NCBI RefSeq assembly: GCF_030730945.1
Contig: NZ_JAVAMS010000002.1
Span: 620,001-684,000, forward strand
DNA length: 64,000 nt
Direction: 5' to 3'
Origin: Aurantiacibacter poecillastricola
GTDB lineage: Bacteria; Pseudomonadota; Alphaproteobacteria; Sphingomonadales; Sphingomonadaceae
The stretch's first letter is position 1. Each line of letters begins with the position of its first letter. Below, piece by piece: positions 61,438 through 64,000 of this stretch. Below the pieces are notes generated by a model. The model was not told where the DNA came from and made no database searches. It was given only the letters and a program-made list of their open reading frames with translations. The translations under genes and the position numbers were made by a program.

Positions 61438-62856
61438 ATGGCACTATCGCAATCGGGGCCAGCGCGGGACGGTTGGTCGTCGCGCACGGCCTTCATTCTC
61501 GCAGCGATCGGTTCCGCGGTGGGGTTGGGCAACCTCGTGCGGTTCCCGGCCGAGGCGGGAGAGAATGGCGGCGGCGCCTTCGTCCTCTTCTACATTGCCT
61601 GCGTGATCCTGATCGGCCTGCCGGTACTCTTGTCCGAGACCCTTATCGGACGCCACGGCCAGGCGGCGGCTCCCGAAAGCTTCCGCAAGGTCGCCGAACA
61701 TTCCCGCAAGTCCACCGCGTGGGAGCATGTGGCCAGCCTGGGCGTGCTCTCCGCCTTCCTGATCCTCAGCTTCTACTGCGTCCTGGGCGGCTGGGTGATG
61801 TATTATATCGGCATATTCTTTGCGGATATCTTCAACACCGGGATCACCGGCGGCGCCTTTGCCGGGGTAAGCGTGCAGGAAGTGGAAGGGATATTCCCGG
61901 CCATGATCGCCAACGGCCCGGTGACGGTGATCCTCAATATCGTATTCCTCGCGATCACCATGTATTTCGTCTCGCGCGGCGTATCCGGTGGAATCGAGAA
62001 GGTCGCGGTCTACCTGATGCCGGCCTTTTTCGTGCTGCTGGTGGGTATCACGGTCTATGGCCTTTTTGGCGGAGCGATCGACCAGACGTGGGATTACCTC
62101 TTCACGTTCGAGCCGGAAAAGCTGACCGGCCCGGTCATGCTGGCAGCGGTCGGGCAGGCGTTCTTCTCGCTGTCCCTGGGCGTTGCCGGAATGGTCACCT
62201 ACGGCGCCTATGTGGGGCGCAACGTCAATCTTGGGGTCACTTCCGGGGTGATCGCGACTGCCGATACGCTGGTGGCGCTGCTTGCAGGACTGTGCATCTT
62301 CCCCATCGTGTTTGCTGCGGGCCTGTCGCCCAATGGCGGCCTGGGCCTGATGTTCCAGACCTTGCCCCATGCCTTCCAGGAGATTCCCGGCGGGACGCTG
62401 ATCGGTCTCGCCTTCTTCATCATGGTCGGCTTTGCCGCATTGACGAGTTCGGTCAGCCTGCTCGAGGCTCCGACGGCATGGGTAATCGACCGTTTCCGTT
62501 TTACCCGCCCCGTGGCGACGGTGATGGTGTCCGTATGCGCAGCGATCGTCGGCACGCTGTGCGCCCTGTCGACAGGTTCACTCGCATGGTTCCAGCCCCT
62601 GGGCTTTATCCCGATGTTCGAGGGGATGGGTGTGCTCGATACGCTCGACACCCTCACCGGCAAGATCACCATGCCGGTTGGCGCCCTCTTGACCTCGATC
62701 TTCATTGGCTGGGTGGCGAACAAGCGGCTGGTGGATCTGGAGAATGGCCTCGGCGGCGTCTTGCACGTGTTCTGGCGTTTCCTCGTTTGCTGGCTGTGCC
62801 CCATCGCTCTTTCCGCGATCCTGCTGGTGGGAATATTCCCGAGCATCATCGAGTAG
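61438..62856 (+). CDS. Sodium-dependent transporter, SNF (NSS) family
   Basis: A 472-residue permease with about 11-12 helices of the LeuT fold. The first helix motif is FILAAIGSAVGLGNLVRFP, then NGGGAFVLFYIACVILIGLP. The second half has LSLGVAGMVTYGAYV with the SLG element, and FMVGFAALTSSVSLLEAP. Members take up amino acids or similar compounds with sodium; the substrate is not predictable. The ATG at 61438 is chosen since GAGAGGA lies nine bases before it. A strong terminator follows. Confidence 0.92.
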   Translation: MALSQSGPARDGWSSRTAFILAAIGSAVGLGNLVRFPAEAGENGGGAFVLFYIACVILIGLPVLLSETLIGRHGQAAAPESFRKVAEHSRKSTAWEHVASLGVLSAFLILSFYCVLGGWVMYYIGIFFADIFNTGITGGAFAGVSVQEVEGIFPAMIANGPVTVILNIVFLAITMYFVSRGVSGGIEKVAVYLMPAFFVLLVGITVYGLFGGAIDQTWDYLFTFEPEKLTGPVMLAAVGQAFFSLSLGVAGMVTYGAYVGRNVNLGVTSGVIATADTLVALLAGLCIFPIVFAAGLSPNGGLGLMFQTLPHAFQEIPGGTLIGLAFFIMVGFAALTSSVSLLEAPTAWVIDRFRFTRPVATVMVSVCAAIVGTLCALSTGSLAWFQPLGFIPMFEGMGVLDTLDTLTGKITMPVGALLTSIFIGWVANKRLVDLENGLGGVLHVFWRFLVCWLCPIALSAILLVGIFPSIIE

Positions 62857-62886
62857 GGGTTCTGCCCTGCCTGATGCAGGTACATG

Positions 62887-62920
62887 AAAGGCCGCCGTTC
62901 CGTTGGGAGCGGCGGCCTTT
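62887..62920. terminator. Strong hairpin terminator between convergent genes
   Basis: AAAGGCCGCCG (62887-62897) pairs with CGGCGGCCTTT (62910-62920), 11 perfect pairs, 12-base loop, then TTCCTTTTG. It ends the SNF transporter and, read on the other strand, probably the PPOX-like gene. Confidence 0.88.
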
Positions 62921-62942
62921 TCCTTTTGATGATAGCGCTGGC

Positions 62943-63413
62943 TTACAGCACCGTCTGCGTATGCTCTTCGCGGCCTTCTTCGCGCACGTCGAAGCCGAAC
63001 AACATCTTGGCATTGTCGACGAAACCAAGGTCGCTGTTCCAGATCTCCGCTTCCCCAAGGTCCATGCGCAGCATCAAGATGTTGGGATCGTCCTTGCCGC
63101 CGGGGAACCACGCCTCGACCACGCTGCTCCACTGCTTCTCGAAGCGTTCGCGGCTCGTCTCTTCGCGGAGCGTGCCGCCGAAGCGGGCGAACATGTCGTG
63201 GCCCTTGCCGGCAAAAGTGGCGGTGGCGGGACCGCCCTGTGCGAAAGTATGGTCCCGGCTGGTGAAGAACCAGATCGCGCTGTTGGCATCCTTGTCGAGC
63301 TGTGCGGTCATCGGCACGGCAGTCTTGGGATCAGCGTCCAGCTCCAGGAAGATGAAGGGGCTGTCGGCCAGCGATTTCCAGAATTTCTGCTTGAGATCAT
63401 GGGTCGAGGTCAT
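62943..63413 (-). CDS. General stress protein 26-like, PPOX (flavin/PNP oxidase-fold) protein
   Basis: A 156-residue split-barrel protein of the pyridoxamine-phosphate-oxidase-like superfamily. It shows SPFIFLELDADPKTAVPMTAQL, SAIWFFTSRDHTFAQ, and GTLREETSRERFEKQWSSVVEAWFPGGKDDPNILMLRMDL, the block typical of the general stress protein 26 group. Such proteins bind FMN or FAD; enzyme role is not clear. The ATG at 63413 has AAGGAG before it. An EcfG-type promoter (GGAAC-N17-CGTT) is found just upstream, agreeing with stress regulation. Confidence 0.87.
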   Translation of the reverse strand: MTSTHDLKQKFWKSLADSPFIFLELDADPKTAVPMTAQLDKDANSAIWFFTSRDHTFAQGGPATATFAGKGHDMFARFGGTLREETSRERFEKQWSSVVEAWFPGGKDDPNILMLRMDLGEAEIWNSDLGFVDNAKMLFGFDVREEGREEHTQTVL

Positions 63414-63435
63414 TCGCGTTCTCCTTTCCCTCCCC

Positions 63436-63461
63436 AACGGCAGGAGAGAGCGAGAGGTTCC
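63436..63461 (-). promoter_or_regulatory. EcfG (general stress response) promoter
   Basis: On the minus strand GGAAC (63461-63457), 17 bases, then CGTT (63439-63436). This equals the EcfG consensus of alphaproteobacteria, GGAAC-N16/17-CGTT. The start of transcription would lie near 63429, some 15 bases before the stress-protein ATG. Confidence 0.75.
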
Positions 63462-63485
63462 AAGCTTGCCCCTTGGTCCATGATG

Positions 63486-63500
63486 GAACATAATAAGAAC
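63486..63500 (+). promoter_or_regulatory. LexA (SOS) box, GAAC-N7-GAAC
   Basis: GAAC (63486-63489), seven bases, GAAC (63497-63500), the direct-repeat operator of alphaproteobacterial LexA (also written GTTC-N7-GTTC). It lies 18 bases before the imuA ATG. Confidence 0.85.
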
Positions 63501-63517
63501 ACAGGAGTCGATTCGTC

Positions 63518-64000
63518 ATGGATACCAGCACACTGCCGAAAGCGGCGGAGCTGGCCTGCCGTGCTGCCCGCAACCAACGCTGGCAGCCGGATGCGCCGCT
63601 GCCGTTGCATAGCGAGATTTTCGCACCCGCCACGCAAGGCGCGGGGGCAGGGGCGGCGCTTGCGTTCGCAAGGGATGCCCTGTGCGGCGGAAACGGGCGT
63701 GTCGACACTAACGCGGCTGCCTCGCTGGAAGAGCGCAGCGTGCTGTGGGTCCAGGATGCCCGCGCCATCAATCTGGGCGGTCGCCCCTACCGTGCGGGCC
63801 TTCCTGAAACAATTCGCCACCGCCTGATCCATGTCGCTGCCGAGACGCCGGAAGACGCGCTCTTCGCCATGGAGGAAGGGCTGCGTTGCCGCGACCTCGC
63901 CGCCGTGGTCGGAGAGGTGATGGGCAATCCCCGTGCGCTCGATTTCACCGCTTCGCGCCGGCTCACTCTCACGGCCGAGAAGCACGGTGTGCCGCTGCTA
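63518..64000 (+). CDS. imuA: ImuA, SOS mutagenesis accessory protein (N-terminal part)
   Basis: The first 161 residues of a protein running off the right edge. The N-terminus has DAPLPLHSEIFAPATQGAGA with a degenerate Walker A place (TQGAGAGAALAFARDAL), then SVLWVQDARAINLGGRPYRAGL and HVAAETPEDALFAMEEGLRC, closing with VVGEVMGNPRALDFTASRRLTL. This is the RecA-like pattern of ImuA, the first gene of imuA-imuB-dnaE2, which drives mutagenic translesion repair. The LexA box directly before it supports the call. ATG at 63518 with AGGAG upstream. imuB and dnaE2 are expected beyond the window. Confidence 0.85.
   Translation, partial: MDTSTLPKAAELACRAARNQRWQPDAPLPLHSEIFAPATQGAGAGAALAFARDALCGGNGRVDTNAAASLEERSVLWVQDARAINLGGRPYRAGLPETIRHRLIHVAAETPEDALFAMEEGLRCRDLAAVVGEVMGNPRALDFTASRRLTLTAEKHGVPLL

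Noticed and set aside
61473..63827. Long plus-strand open frame out of phase with the SNF transporter, passing through a terminator and into the imuA region
   Set aside because: It overlaps real genes in other frames and crosses a strong hairpin; composition is arginine-rich noise.

Overview
This 64 kb window reads as ordinary chromosome from an alphaproteobacterium of the order Sphingomonadales, most likely an Erythrobacter/Altererythrobacter-like member of the Erythrobacteraceae. The reasons are high GC and tight, often translationally coupled operons; an alphaproteobacterial SOS box of the form GAAC-N7-GAAC; an EcfG-type stress promoter; the order zapA - 6S RNA - 5-formyl-THF cyclo-ligase; a sphingomonad-type repeat reading CTTCGACAGGCTCAGGGCGAAC; and the overall gene content. 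I see no prophage, insertion sequence, CRISPR array, rRNA operon or replication origin.

Layout. 1-6.4 kb: a partial ClpP-like protease, an ECF sigma factor / NrsF anti-sigma / FMN lactate dehydrogenase operon, a BlaI repressor with an unusual M56 peptidase, and a YpfJ-type metallopeptidase with a secreted partner. 6.4-11.1 kb: 3-hydroxybutyrate dehydrogenase, then a ku - mgtC-like - ligD end-joining operon. 11.2-18.3 kb: guaB, an RsmB-like methyltransferase, a TPR protein, RppH, and the ferredoxin-linked 2-oxoacid oxidoreductase korAB. 18.4-28.5 kb: polysaccharide genes (a polyprenyl-P sugar transferase, a Wzz/GumC protein, and wecB-wecC for UDP-ManNAcA) interleaved with photolyase, cyclopropane fatty acid synthase and a serine hydrolase. 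28.5-34.4 kb: a PilZ protein, purF with an SDR gene, a Tat-exported sulfatase, tRNA-Pro and thyA. 34.4-38.2 kb: the branched-chain 2-oxoacid dehydrogenase operon (E1 alpha, E1 beta, E2) behind a near-consensus promoter whose spacer is a palindrome. 38.3-40.9 kb: tRNA-Asp, an Fpg-like glycosylase, DUF2842, 5-FCL, 6S RNA and zapA. 41-47.7 kb: a glycolysis/pentose phosphate run (tkt, gap, pgk, a 2OG-oxygenase-like gene, class I fba, thiE). 47.6-53.3 kb: an M23 peptidase, efp, suhB, tRNA-Leu, an SLC13-type permease and small membrane proteins. 53.4-58.3 kb: a sugar transferase with PrsK/PrsR two-component regulators of the PEP-CTERM/exosortase (XrtA) type. 58.3-64 kb: a bile-acid-symporter-like protein, DUF475, panB, an SNF-family transporter, a stress PPOX-fold protein behind an EcfG promoter, and the 5' part of imuA behind a LexA box.

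The genes point to an aerobic heterotroph that uses branched-chain amino acids and hydroxybutyrate, makes an exopolysaccharide whose regulation is linked to protein sorting, and has layered DNA repair (Ku/LigD, photolyase, Fpg, ImuA). I found no clearly new multi-gene system. The most original signals are regulatory: a shared TTACA-NN-YGTAR dyad upstream of both the blaI and branched-chain dehydrogenase operons, a SigF-like promoter that runs into its own start codon, and a short dispersed repeat that supplies a stop codon.
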